Of a DNA stretch of 64,000 nt, positions 7,485 to 16,575 are shown one piece after another. The notes beneath the pieces are model-generated. The model saw only the letters and a list, made by a program, of their open reading frames with translations. It was not told the origin of the DNA and ran no database searches. The number at the start of each line of letters is the position of its first letter. The stretch's first letter is position 1. Source of the DNA: Robertkochia flava (GTDB taxonomy: Bacteria > Bacteroidota > Bacteroidia > Flavobacteriales > Flavobacteriaceae); assembly GCF_020166515.1 (NCBI RefSeq), contig NZ_JAINZT010000002.1, positions 186,001-250,000 on the forward strand, written 5' to 3'. Made by a program: the position numbers and the translations under genes.

Positions 7485-8969
7485 TTATTTAGTTGTTGTT
7501 GTTTTTACAAATTCCTGTCCGAGTTCCAGGGGATCAAATCCCCAAACCAGGGGCAGTATGAAATACACGAATGCCGACAGCAGGATGATCGAGATGATAT
7601 TCATCCAGATCCCGGTACGGATCATATCGGGGATTCTGAGGTACCCCGACCCGAACACCACCGCATTGGGCGGAGTAGCCACCGGTAACATAAAGGCACA
7701 GGATGCCGCCACCGTAGTGGCTACCATAAGGATATACGGGTTTACATTAAGGGATACGGCTATGGGTGCGAGAATGGGCAGCAACATGGCCGTAGTGGCC
7801 AGGTTGGAGGTCATCTCAGTGATAAAGTTCACACTGGTAATGATCAGGATCACCAGCAATACCAGCGGAAGAAATTTAAGCAGGGTCATGGTACTTCCCA
7901 TCCAGACCGCCAGACCTGAGGTCTCAAAAGCGGCAGCAAGGGCCATACCCCCTCCGAAGAGGATCATAATACCCCATGGCATTTTTACGGCCTCCTTCCA
8001 GTTGATCAGCCTTCGCGAACCTTTTGCCGGCAGGCAGAACAACAGTATTCCCGCAAACATGGCAATAATGGTGTCGTCTATCTGTGGCAGGAACTTTTGC
8101 AACAGGAAAGAGCGTGTGATCCAGCAAAATGCCGTGAATACAAATACGGCCAGCACCATTTTCTCTTCCCGCTTTATGGGTCCGAGTTCGGTGATCAGCC
8201 TCCTGATCTCGGCCTTACCTCCCGGAAATTCCTTTTGCTTGAAAGTAAAGGCTTTTCGGGTAATGTAGAACCAGGAAATGGCCAACAGCACCACCGAGAT
8301 CGGCAGCCCGAATTTTAACCACTGGAAAAAGGTGATCTCGATATCATACACCTCCTGCACATACCCGGCAAGCACCAGGTTAGGCGGCGTACCGATCAGG
8401 GTGGCAATACCCCCGATCGAGGCTGAATAGGCGATGCTGAGCATCAGGGCCTTTCCGAAGATCTTATTCTCATCTGCCTCCGTGGCCGGGTTGTCCTTTA
8501 ACTGGCTGATAATAGACATGGCTATTGGCAGCATCATCACCGAAGTTGCGGTATTGGAGATCCACATCGACATAAAGGCGGTGGCCACCATAAACCCGAG
8601 AATGATCCGGGTCACATTGGTTCCGATCAGGCTAATGATATGCAGGGCAATACGTTTATGCAGGTCCCATTTTTCAATGGCTATGGCCAGGATAAATCCG
8701 CCCATATAAAGAAAGATGTACTTATGCCCGTAAGATGCCGTGGTACTTGCCAGGTCCTGTGCTCCCGTTAACGGAAAGAGCACAATAGGCAACAAGGCGG
8801 TAACGGCGATCGGCACGGCCTCGGTGATCCACCACAGGGCGATCCAGACTACGGCGCTAAGCACATCCCAGGCTGCATCCGGCATGCCGCCGGGGGTGTC
8901 CAGGGCCTGCATGGCAAAAAACAACAGGGGCCCGAGAATGATAAATATATTTTTTCTGCTATCCTTCAT
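7485..8969 (-). CDS. DASS/SLC13-family Na+/dicarboxylate or anion symporter
   Basis: A polytopic inner-membrane carrier of 494 residues. Two substrate/sodium-binding hairpin motifs are visible, as in VcINDY: SNT at 138-140 ('WISNTATSVMMLPIAM') and SNL at 388-390 ('TSNLATTAMLLPI'). The second carries Leu instead of Thr. The family takes up dicarboxylates, citrate or sulfate with sodium. The start codon overlaps the stop of the SGNH gene by one base (TAATG), so the two are probably translationally coupled. Its place in a SusC/D operon with two esterases suggests that an organic acid released from an ester is the imported substrate; that is inference. Confidence 0.9.
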   Translation of the reverse strand: MKDSRKNIFIILGPLLFFAMQALDTPGGMPDAAWDVLSAVVWIALWWITEAVPIAVTALLPIVLFPLTGAQDLASTTASYGHKYIFLYMGGFILAIAIEKWDLHKRIALHIISLIGTNVTRIILGFMVATAFMSMWISNTATSVMMLPIAMSIISQLKDNPATEADENKIFGKALMLSIAYSASIGGIATLIGTPPNLVLAGYVQEVYDIEITFFQWLKFGLPISVVLLAISWFYITRKAFTFKQKEFPGGKAEIRRLITELGPIKREEKMVLAVFVFTAFCWITRSFLLQKFLPQIDDTIIAMFAGILLFCLPAKGSRRLINWKEAVKMPWGIMILFGGGMALAAAFETSGLAVWMGSTMTLLKFLPLVLLVILIITSVNFITEMTSNLATTAMLLPILAPIAVSLNVNPYILMVATTVAASCAFMLPVATPPNAVVFGSGYLRIPDMIRTGIWMNIISIILLSAFVYFILPLVWGFDPLELGQEFVKTTTTK

Positions 8970-9751
8970 TAATTCTTCAAATTATAATTCGCTACATCAA
9001 ATCCGTCTACAAGGTCTCTCAGGAATTTTCCGGTCTCCGGAAGCACAAAACAGAGGTACTGCTTTTCACCATCGGCTGTGGTTGTAAACAGTCGGTCCGG
9101 GATATCGGCAACCGATTTCCCCGTCAGGGTTTTATAGATCAGCAGGGCGTTCATATAGGTCGCGTCCGGCGATGGGTGTTTGTCGTCAAAGAACAGGTCC
9201 AGATCCGGACGGGCAGCCCTGGCCTTTTCCCAAACGGGGCCGGCCGGGATCACCCGGACTCCGGTTTTTTGGGCCAGTGCCATATATTCCCTGGTGATCT
9301 TTTCCTGCATCAGCGGATTGGAATCGTAGGCCCAGGTCATAAAAAGTACCGGTTGAGCCTTCTTTTCCCTTACCAGGTCGATCCATTTCGCGCCGTACTC
9401 ATGAAACCTTTCGGTATGGGCAATGGTACTGGTGCTGTGGTCCTGGAGGATCACAATATCCCATGATTCCTCGTCCATGCGTTTACGGGTTACCGTATTC
9501 TTTTCGCCCTCCCAATGTTGTTTCAGGTTACTCCCTCCAACGGTAGACTGTGCTGTGGAAAGAGCCACCCCCTGGTCTTTGGCCATGGCCTGCACCAGCT
9601 GGGGAGTGTTCCAGAAAAAGGTAAAACTATTCCCTACAAAAAGCGCTCGTTCGTCATTGTCCTGCGCATTGGCCTGCCCAATTGTAAGCGCGAGCAAGGC
9701 CATGCACAGTGACATCCTGAGAAAAATCTTTATCATATGCGTCAGCGACAT
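8969..9751 (-). CDS. Secreted SGNH/GDSL-type hydrolase
   Basis: An exported 260-residue esterase-like protein, with a signal peptide cut after NAQ (about residue 30). Block I is FVGNSFTFFWN with Ser42 as nucleophile; block V is DDKHPSPDATY with Asp189 and His192, fitting the SGNH Ser-Asp-His set. The nearest described group is the DUF4886-like SGNH hydrolases. It is probably a periplasmic carbohydrate- or lipid-ester esterase, with no certain substrate. It starts 2 bp after the SusD stop and overlaps the symporter start by 1 bp, so it is inside the operon. An alternative start at residue 6 (MIKIFLRM) would also give a good signal peptide. Confidence 0.8.
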   Translation of the reverse strand: MSLTHMIKIFLRMSLCMALLALTIGQANAQDNDERALFVGNSFTFFWNTPQLVQAMAKDQGVALSTAQSTVGGSNLKQHWEGEKNTVTRKRMDEESWDIVILQDHSTSTIAHTERFHEYGAKWIDLVREKKAQPVLFMTWAYDSNPLMQEKITREYMALAQKTGVRVIPAGPVWEKARAARPDLDLFFDDKHPSPDATYMNALLIYKTLTGKSVADIPDRLFTTTADGEKQYLCFVLPETGKFLRDLVDGFDVANYNLKN

Positions 9752-9753
9752 TT

Positions 9754-11181
9754 TTACTGATTTACGTCTGTTGGTTCAAAAAAGTCAGGGATGGGGTTCG
9801 GGGCATTCTCGTTTCTGTCTACCTCCGTTTGCGGGATCAGGAATCGCTGTGGCAATTCACTTCCTACGTTTGGCATTACCTTAACGCGTGCATTGGTTTC
9901 CCCAAGGGTTCTCCTGGTATCATTAAAGGGCTCGATCTGTCCGAACAGGGTGATATACCGCTCTTCCAGGATCTCGCGAAGCAATGCATCTGCAGGAGCA
10001 ATTCCGTCTGCATTCTCTATCCCTCCGTTGTCAAAATCGGCGGCAACGTAGGCTTCATAAAGCACTTCAGCTGCATCGGCATTGGTCATATACCCTCCTC
10101 CGTTCAAGTAGTTTCGATAGCTGTTCAGGTGGTTAAGTCCTGTCTGGAAATCCACCGAACGCAATCCGGCTTCGGCCAGGATCAGCATGTTCTCTTCGAA
10201 GGTAACCAGGGGAGCTGAAGCATCCAGGGCGGCATAACCGTTATTGGTATTGGGCTGTATACCCACACTGTTCTTTGTAAGCAGGAATTTAAATCTTCCG
10301 GTCTCATCGGTCTTGGCGTTTCCGCGGTAGTTTGCAGGAATAGGGTTACCAACTCCCGGATCGATAAGGCTGGCCATAAAATCAGACACCACCAGATCTG
10401 CCCCACGGGTTTCTATTGCGAAGAACTGGTAGTAGAGGTTGTTCTCTTCCTGTGCCTCATCGTGAGGAGCGCTCATATTGTCGGCCGGATCAGCGATCCC
10501 GTTCTGGGCAGCACTGTACGCCATAGCATATTGCCCGGTGTGCTTGTAAAAGCGCGCCTTCAGGGTCCAGGCAGCGGCGATCCACTTCTGAGGATTCCCG
10601 TCAAAATAGATGTCTGTTCCGGTCTGAGGTCTTCCGGTTCCGGTCTGCAGGTTCCCGATAGCAGCATCCAGCAGGTTCTGTACCTGGGCGTAAACGGCTA
10701 CCTGATCTTCATAAACCGGATCTCCTATGGTTTCCACCACGGCCTCAGAGAAAGGAATATCTCCAAAGAGGGAGGCTACCGTACCAAAGGCATAGGCCTG
10801 GATTACCTGGGTAATTCCCTGGGCCACCGGAGCAGCCTCTTCCTCTTCAAGAATGATCTCCTCAGCGATCTTTGCATTTCGGATGGTATTGACATAGGCT
10901 GCATACCACAGCGGATCGAAGTCACTGGCAATTACAGAATACTGCGAAAAGCCGAGGTGCTGACGATCGATCCCGGTGAATTGTCCGGCGAAGATCCCTG
11001 CCCTCCTGGCAGATTCTCCGGTTTGCAGTACAATGTTTCCTACCTCAGCCCCGGTAATGATATTGTCATACGGGCTGCTGGTTACGCTGTTAGGATCCTG
11101 GTTAATATCTCCTACTGCTTCACTGCAGGAATAGAGACATAAAGCAGCTCCTAAACTATATAATAGAGATTTCATTTTCAT
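9754..11181 (-). CDS. SusD/RagB-family nutrient-binding lipoprotein
   Basis: A 475-residue outer-membrane lipoprotein (lipobox LYSC, Cys19) that caps the adjacent SusC-like TonB channel. It has the typical 'INQDPNSV' N-terminus, 'ARRAGIFAGQFTG', 'YVNTIRNAKIAEE' TPR-like helices and a C-terminal 'LREILEERYITLFGQIEPFNDTRR' block characteristic of the RagB/SusD_2 branch. It starts 13 bp after the SusC stop and ends 2 bp before the SGNH gene, so it is co-transcribed. The ligand is not evident; the operon has esterases and an anion carrier but no glycoside hydrolase. Confidence 0.93.
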   Translation of the reverse strand: MKMKSLLYSLGAALCLYSCSEAVGDINQDPNSVTSSPYDNIITGAEVGNIVLQTGESARRAGIFAGQFTGIDRQHLGFSQYSVIASDFDPLWYAAYVNTIRNAKIAEEIILEEEEAAPVAQGITQVIQAYAFGTVASLFGDIPFSEAVVETIGDPVYEDQVAVYAQVQNLLDAAIGNLQTGTGRPQTGTDIYFDGNPQKWIAAAWTLKARFYKHTGQYAMAYSAAQNGIADPADNMSAPHDEAQEENNLYYQFFAIETRGADLVVSDFMASLIDPGVGNPIPANYRGNAKTDETGRFKFLLTKNSVGIQPNTNNGYAALDASAPLVTFEENMLILAEAGLRSVDFQTGLNHLNSYRNYLNGGGYMTNADAAEVLYEAYVAADFDNGGIENADGIAPADALLREILEERYITLFGQIEPFNDTRRTLGETNARVKVMPNVGSELPQRFLIPQTEVDRNENAPNPIPDFFEPTDVNQ

Positions 11182-11194
11182 CGGTTTTTTAAGA

Positions 11195-14100
11195 TTACAG
11201 GTTCAGGGTTAAACTAAATACATACGACTTGGTTCCCGGGTTGTTGAAGTATTCGATTCCCCGGGCAGCACTTACCCCTGAAAGGTTGGTATCGGGGTCG
11301 TTTCCTTCAAACTCCGACCAGAGGAACAGGTTTCTTCCCATCAGGGAGAACTGAACCGATTCCAGGGCCGTTGCCTTTCTCAACCATTCCGAACTCCAGT
11401 TATAGGTAAGGGCGATCTCCCGGATACGACTCCAGGATCCGTCTTCCACATAAAGCTCATCGTTACCTGCTCCGAAGAATCCACCTTCGCCATTATACCA
11501 TGTCTCGGTAAGGGCTACAGGACCGGCGCCAAAATCGCCTACATTTCCACGGAAGGTTTCCCCTATATTGATAATATTCCCGTTGGCCTCAAAATAATTC
11601 CTGGTGGCCGTTACTTCGTTGGCCGTGGTCGACCAGCGACCCAGGTCGGTCAGTACCGATTTGGTACCGGCATAAATGTCTGCTCCCTGGTAGGTCTCAA
11701 ACAATACACGCAGGTTAAAACCTTTATAGGAAAGCGAACTGGTAAGGGCTCCCTGCCAGTCCGGGTTAGGATCACCGATAATACCTTCGGTCTGATCCTG
11801 TTCCGGGAAACCGTATTCATCAAAAACAATGTTTCCGTTTTCATCCCTCAGGCTTCTTGATCCCCAAAGCACTCCCAGGGGCTGTCCTTCCACCGCCCTG
11901 GAACTTACTGCATCAAGTCCGCCCAGGTTTAGGGAACTCACTCCTCTGAGGTCCGTAACCATGTTTCTCACGCTGGTGAAGTTACCACCCAGTTCCCAGG
12001 TCCAGTCGCTGTTTGAAATGATCTGGTAGCTCATGTCCACTTCGAAACCTTTGTTGGTGATCTCCCCGGCGTTGTCATAGATACGGGCAAATCCGGTAGA
12101 GTTGGCCAGGTCAAGGTCTAACAATACATCCTCGGTAACGTTGTCAAAATAGGTTCCGCTCAGGGAAAGGCGGTTGTTGAAGAACCTCAGGTCTAACCCA
12201 ACCTCGAATTCTTTTTTACGCTCCGGTTTTAGCTGATCGTTCCCAAGACTTGCACTGGGCACAAAGCCTCCGTTTCCGAATAACCCCAGGTTGAGTTCTC
12301 CTCCGAGGTTGTCTCCGAAGGTAGGCTGTACATACCTGTTCAGGGTATTGTAGCGCGCAGGCTCTACCCCTACTTCCCCGTAGGAAGCCCTGAACTTACC
12401 AAAGGAAAATCCATTGCCGCTCTCAAACAATTCCGAGAATTGCCAGGCCAGGGATACCGATGGGAAGGTAAATGTGTCTGAAGACATCTGTCCGAAGGTC
12501 GATGCCGCTTCTGTTCGCAGGGATGCATTTAAGAATAGCATATCGTAAGCCGAAAGGTTCATGGTAGAAAATACCGCTGCCTTTCTTTCGCTTCCGCTTC
12601 CATAGCCAGACTGGATATTTTCCGGCAGGGAGTTGCTAAGATCCCTGATCCCGCTGTCTACATCGATGAACTGGATGAAATTGGTAGCGGTGGCCGAGTT
12701 TACCACTGTTCTTTCCGAGAAATAGTTAAAGCCTAAAATTCCGTCCAGGTTAATGTCTTCTGTAAGCCGGAAATCGGCTTTGGCCATCCAGGTGGTGTTC
12801 AGGATGGTGTTCTGGGCCAGGGAAACATCCATATACCCGTCGCGGAATTCTCCCGCTGCAGAACCGGGGGTAAGGAACTGGGATCTTTCTTCTGTGTACT
12901 GATCCAGACCTGTTCTCGAGATAAGGTCTAACCATGGAGTAACCGAAGCGGTAAATTCCACGTTAGTGATATACCGGTCTACCACGGCCAGGTTCTCCTG
13001 CTCGTTAATAGTCCATAAAGGGTTGTTATAGGTGGCGGTATTGTCGGCCCCCAGAGGTTCCCTGTAGGATCGGTGCCTGTTGGCTACCGGAGAGGCGTCG
13101 GGAGAACTGTAGTAATCCCCACGATATCCGGAGATGTCAAAATCTGCCGGGGTTCTTAACAGTCCCAGGTAAAGCCCGGAAGAACTCGCACCCTTTCGTA
13201 TTCTGTTCGAACTTGTTCTCGCATAGTTGGAGGTAAACTTTAACCGCAGCCAATCGTTAAATCGGTGCTTCGCATTAAAGCGCACGGTAGATCTGCGGTA
13301 ATCGGAGTTGTTTTTAATAACCCCTTTCTGATCCAGATCTCCGATACTGAAAAACACAGAGGTATTTTTTCCACCTCCGGTAAGGCTCAGATTGTTCTCA
13401 AAAAAGTATCCGTTGTCGAAAACCTGGTCAAAATTGGCATCGTCATAGATGCGTTGTGAATTCTTATTGATGATCGGGTAGTACACCTCCCCGTCCTGAT
13501 CTACATAAAACTCTCCGGAAGTATCAAACTCATCTTCTCCTCCGGCACGGTCAGCGATCTTGTCTCCCCAGGAATCCCGGGCGCGCTGGTTATACACCCC
13601 GTTATCTCCCTGACCAAATTTGGTTTGCAGCGGATAACGGCGATTGATCTCGTCATAGGAGAAAGTACTCTGGTAGCTTACAGAAAGTTTTTCATTGAAT
13701 TTCCCGCTCTTGGTGGTGATCACGATCACCCCACCCAGAGCCTGCGTACCCCAGAGGGCTGCAGCAGAAGCACCTTTTAAAACAGATACACTCTCGATAT
13801 CGTTAGGGTTCAGGTCATTCAGACGTGATTGCTGAGACACCCCGCTTCGGTCGCTGTTTCCCCTGATGTCATTACTAATTGGCACCCCGTCTACCACAAT
13901 AAGCGGCTGACTGTTTCTGGTAATAGAGGAAAGACCCCGTATCTGGATGTAGGATCCTGCTCCCGGGTCGCCCGAGTTTCTCGAGATCCGCACCCCTGAA
14001 GATTTCCCCTGGAGTCCGTTAAGCAGGGTGGATTCCTTGGCCTGTACCACCGACTCTCCTTCTACCCGGGTATTGGCATACCCCAGTTCATCTTTCTTCT

Positions 14101-14449
14101 CTTCGAAACCGAGGGAAGTTACAACCACGCCTTCCAGGGTGGTAACATCTGTGGTCATCGTTACATTAAGTGGAGAAGACACCCCGCTTAACGCAATCGT
14201 TTGCGTTTGAAAACCAAGATAAGAGAATACAAGTTTCGCATCAGACCGGGAAACGGTGATGGAAAATTCTCCGTCAAAATTTGTGGCCGTACCATTGCTG
14301 GTTCCTTCTTCCATAACACTCACCCCAGCCAAAGGGATCTGTGTTTCATCATAGACAGTACCCGTTATGATCTGTTGATTTTGGGCCAAACTGATGTGGG
14401 ATATCAAAATCCCAAGCACCAGGAAAGTCTTTTTAAGGCAAAAATTCAT
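11195..14449 (-). CDS. SusC/RagA-family TonB-linked outer membrane receptor
   Basis: A 1084-residue outer-membrane channel. A signal peptide (1-22, ending SLAQ) is followed by a CarboxypepD_reg-like domain (about 28-105), a plug domain (about 110-240) with the SusC signature 'QPLIVVDGVPISND' and 'IESVSVLKGASAAALWGTQALGGVIVITTK', and a 22-strand beta-barrel ending in 'KSYVFSLTLNL'. There is no STN domain, so it is not expected to signal to an ECF sigma factor, unlike the SusC at 35692. It is the first gene of the six-gene minus-strand operon. A membrane regulator gene is divergent across a 182-bp AT-rich gap. Confidence 0.95.
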   Translation of the reverse strand: MNFCLKKTFLVLGILISHISLAQNQQIITGTVYDETQIPLAGVSVMEEGTSNGTATNFDGEFSITVSRSDAKLVFSYLGFQTQTIALSGVSSPLNVTMTTDVTTLEGVVVTSLGFEEKKDELGYANTRVEGESVVQAKESTLLNGLQGKSSGVRISRNSGDPGAGSYIQIRGLSSITRNSQPLIVVDGVPISNDIRGNSDRSGVSQQSRLNDLNPNDIESVSVLKGASAAALWGTQALGGVIVITTKSGKFNEKLSVSYQSTFSYDEINRRYPLQTKFGQGDNGVYNQRARDSWGDKIADRAGGEDEFDTSGEFYVDQDGEVYYPIINKNSQRIYDDANFDQVFDNGYFFENNLSLTGGGKNTSVFFSIGDLDQKGVIKNNSDYRRSTVRFNAKHRFNDWLRLKFTSNYARTSSNRIRKGASSSGLYLGLLRTPADFDISGYRGDYYSSPDASPVANRHRSYREPLGADNTATYNNPLWTINEQENLAVVDRYITNVEFTASVTPWLDLISRTGLDQYTEERSQFLTPGSAAGEFRDGYMDVSLAQNTILNTTWMAKADFRLTEDINLDGILGFNYFSERTVVNSATATNFIQFIDVDSGIRDLSNSLPENIQSGYGSGSERKAAVFSTMNLSAYDMLFLNASLRTEAASTFGQMSSDTFTFPSVSLAWQFSELFESGNGFSFGKFRASYGEVGVEPARYNTLNRYVQPTFGDNLGGELNLGLFGNGGFVPSASLGNDQLKPERKKEFEVGLDLRFFNNRLSLSGTYFDNVTEDVLLDLDLANSTGFARIYDNAGEITNKGFEVDMSYQIISNSDWTWELGGNFTSVRNMVTDLRGVSSLNLGGLDAVSSRAVEGQPLGVLWGSRSLRDENGNIVFDEYGFPEQDQTEGIIGDPNPDWQGALTSSLSYKGFNLRVLFETYQGADIYAGTKSVLTDLGRWSTTANEVTATRNYFEANGNIINIGETFRGNVGDFGAGPVALTETWYNGEGGFFGAGNDELYVEDGSWSRIREIALTYNWSSEWLRKATALESVQFSLMGRNLFLWSEFEGNDPDTNLSGVSAARGIEYFNNPGTKSYVFSLTLNL

Positions 14450-14597
14450 TCGTATTAGGTTTTAGTTTCTGGTTAAACAACGGTCTCTTTCGTCGAGAAT
14501 ACCGCAAAAATCACTTCATAATTTTGCCAATTATATAAAAAAGGAGGGGTTAAACTTTTGTTTTAAAAATTTTTATCAATTTTTAGTGATTTTTAGC

Positions 14598-14605
14598 AAT
14601 ATTTG
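14598..14605 (+). promoter_or_regulatory. Candidate -7 element AATATTTG before the membrane regulator
   Basis: Differs from TAnnTTTG only at its first base and lies 27 bp before the ATG at 14632. The shared 182-bp divergent gap (14450-14631) is AT-rich and should also hold the promoter of the SusC operon, for which I see no perfect element. Confidence 0.3.
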
Positions 14606-14631
14606 TACTGTCTACCAATCACCTACAGGCT

Positions 14632-15786
14632 ATGAACAACCAGGATAATATTAGTGTCTTGCACCAAAAATTCATTGAATTACTGGAGCAACTCTACGGT
14701 TCTTTCAACAAGGAGAAGAACAAATTTGAATCGACGAGCAATTCTAAAATTGCCCGGGATCTCTTTTACAGCGACTCCCAGTTTTCCCGCCTGATCAATG
14801 GAACCGCCTCTGAGGGTGAATTTAAAAGAGCCGTGCGAAACGTGGAGCGATCCCTCGAACTGGCCTCTTTAAAGACAGACGGAACCACTCCTGTAGTAGC
14901 TCCTAAAAAACAAAAACGCAGCCCGCTACCGGCTATCCTGTTTCTGGCTCTGACCTTTTCTACCCTGTATTTTGCCATTCCGTATTTCACCACCCCGGAA
15001 GTGATCGCTGAAAACCAACCCCAGGAAGCGTCGCGTTTTGATATGCTGAAATGGAGTTTTGAAAATCACTATATCAATCCGTATGTAAAACTGAAGGAAC
15101 TTCCCGAAGATTGTTATTATCCCTGTTACAAATACCAGGGCAAATGGACCCTGGAAAAAGAATATAAGATCCCTTTCTTCAGGGAGCGCAACGGATTCCA
15201 TTATGTGGCCAAAGAAGCCACCATGTACTCCAACTGTTTACAGGCCGAACGCATCACCGAAGGGGAGGCATTTGAAGGGTATGAGTACCAGCGTCATGAG
15301 ATCTGGTACGACAAAAGGGAATTACCCATAGATTCCTTCCTGGTACATTCCGGTTCCACGAAAATTCGTCCGGAATACACCAATGCTGTTTTTGAAGAGG
15401 ATGCTAATTTTGTGAAGATCGCTTATGTGCACACTTTCTTTCGCGGGGAATACGCGATAGACAGCGCCTCGGTATACCGTTCCGGAAAGGTGATAGGAAG
15501 GGATATCGAATTTATAGCCGACGAGCAGCTCCTGGAATCCCTGAGTTCTACGAAACTACTCGAAGATCTGAAATCGGAAGTGAATGCTATTGCACAGAAC
15601 CGCCTTGAAGATTTCTCAAAACCCATTAACTGCAGTCCGGCAAAAGCTCCGAAAAATGACTTTCATTTAGTAGATGAAGGCGATACTCTCGAGTTTAACT
15701 GCCAGTTCAGCACCGGAAGGTTCCTGGTAGATTACAACAAGACCTACCGCCTGGAATATCAGTATATCAATAATGTTTGTAGGTAG
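14632..15786 (+). CDS. Membrane-spanning regulator: N-terminal HTH-like domain, one TM helix, periplasmic domain
   Basis: No named family is recognised. Residues about 36-75 read as a helix-turn-helix-like DNA-binding unit ('SKIARDLFYSDSQFSRLI' then a second helix, EFKRAVRNVERSLEL). A basic PKKQKR (91-96) precedes one hydrophobic segment (about 99-120), so the N-terminus should be cytoplasmic. Residues 125-384 would be periplasmic, with a paired-Cys CYYPC motif near residues 150-160 and further Cys residues. This layout is that of ToxR/CadC-type one-component membrane regulators. It is divergent from the SusC/SusD/esterase/anion-symporter operon (182 bp), so control of that operon by a periplasmic signal is a reasonable inference. 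The stop codon lies inside a heptamer repeat array. Confidence 0.7.
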   Translation: MNNQDNISVLHQKFIELLEQLYGSFNKEKNKFESTSNSKIARDLFYSDSQFSRLINGTASEGEFKRAVRNVERSLELASLKTDGTTPVVAPKKQKRSPLPAILFLALTFSTLYFAIPYFTTPEVIAENQPQEASRFDMLKWSFENHYINPYVKLKELPEDCYYPCYKYQGKWTLEKEYKIPFFRERNGFHYVAKEATMYSNCLQAERITEGEAFEGYEYQRHEIWYDKRELPIDSFLVHSGSTKIRPEYTNAVFEEDANFVKIAYVHTFFRGEYAIDSASVYRSGKVIGRDIEFIADEQLLESLSSTKLLEDLKSEVNAIAQNRLEDFSKPINCSPAKAPKNDFHLVDEGDTLEFNCQFSTGRFLVDYNKTYRLEYQYINNVCR

Positions 15787-15831
15787 ATAGTGGGGAGTAG
15801 TTAGTGGTTAGTCGGGAGTGGTTAGTAGATT
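15783..15831. repeat. Heptamer array GTRGTTA over a stop codon
   Basis: Seven in-phase units: GTAGATA, GTGGGGA, GTAGTTA, GTGGTTA, GTCGGGA, GTGGTTA, GTAGATT. The first contains the TAG stop of the membrane regulator gene. The rest of the gap to 16012 shows no gene that I can support. Confidence 0.8.
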
Positions 15832-16012
15832 ATTCCCTGGCCCTTTTAGCCATCAGATCTTGTTTACGGCTGTTTGTTACGGGCTTCTTGGTAAAGAGAA
15901 CCACCAGGCATTGTAGAAGCACCTTTTACTATATAGTTGAATGGGAGAAGGATCCACGGGCAGATGGTAAAAGTCATGTTGATTCTTAATATTCTAAAAA
16001 GAGTCGGATCAG

Positions 16013-16492
16013 TTACTGGCGCTTCATCTCTAACCCTATCTCAAACAACTCTCCCGCGATCCATTGCAGCCGGATACCTCTCCAGTCTTTGATGTGGTTG
16101 CGATCACTGTCCATAAAGTTCTGTATGGCTTCCTCCTTTGCGTTTACATTGTGAAAAGTAAATTGCAAACCAAAAGTTTCCACATACAAGCAGGGGCCTT
16201 CTTCGGGATTCATATAAAAGTCATCCACGTATTTCCCATTGGTTTCTATCAACTGCATCAGAAAAAGCGCCAGTGGTTTTTTAATACCTCCGTAGTGGAT
16301 CTCCTTTTTGAATGCCTTACGTTTTATGGCGGCATTGAGCAGGTTTACAGCACATAAAAAATAGAAAGCCTCCTCCCGGTTTGATATCGGTATATATCGA
16401 TCATTCCATGCGATTTTTACCTGCTCCCCGGAGATGGGTTCGGGGGTTGTGAGGTTTTTGGCTTTTTCTATGAGATCGGAAAGGGTTGACAC
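16013..16492 (-). CDS. Hypothetical protein, 159 aa
   Basis: A soluble protein with no signal peptide or membrane segment, mixed alpha/beta in character. Visible features are 'SNREEAFYFLCAVNLLNAAIKRKAFKKE' (helical, about 38-65) and 'MNPEEGPCLYVETFGLQFTFHNV' (beta-rich, about 93-115). I cannot assign a family. The composition and the long uninterrupted frame in a region without a competing plus-strand gene support coding status. It lies downstream of the NTF2-like gene on the same strand, with an 83-bp gap that holds GTAAC heptamers. Confidence 0.65.
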   Translation of the reverse strand: MSTLSDLIEKAKNLTTPEPISGEQVKIAWNDRYIPISNREEAFYFLCAVNLLNAAIKRKAFKKEIHYGGIKKPLALFLMQLIETNGKYVDDFYMNPEEGPCLYVETFGLQFTFHNVNAKEEAIQNFMDSDRNHIKDWRGIRLQWIAGELFEIGLEMKRQ

Positions 16493-16546
16493 GGTTATAA
16501 AATTATGAGGTTATGAAGTTACGGAATGATGGGGAGAGCCCCCCTT

Positions 16547-16574
16547 GTAACCTGTAACCCGTAACATGTAACTT
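16547..16574. repeat. Heptamer array GTAACNN
   Basis: Four perfect-phase units GTAACCT, GTAACCC, GTAACAT, GTAACTT, ending 1 bp from the stop codon of the minus-strand NTF2-like gene. The same word family occurs at 2973-2993. Confidence 0.85.
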
Positions 16575-16575
16575 T

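Noticed and set aside
4229-14449. Polysaccharide utilisation locus in the strict sense
   Set aside because: SusC/D are present but there is no glycoside hydrolase, polysaccharide lyase or sugar kinase.
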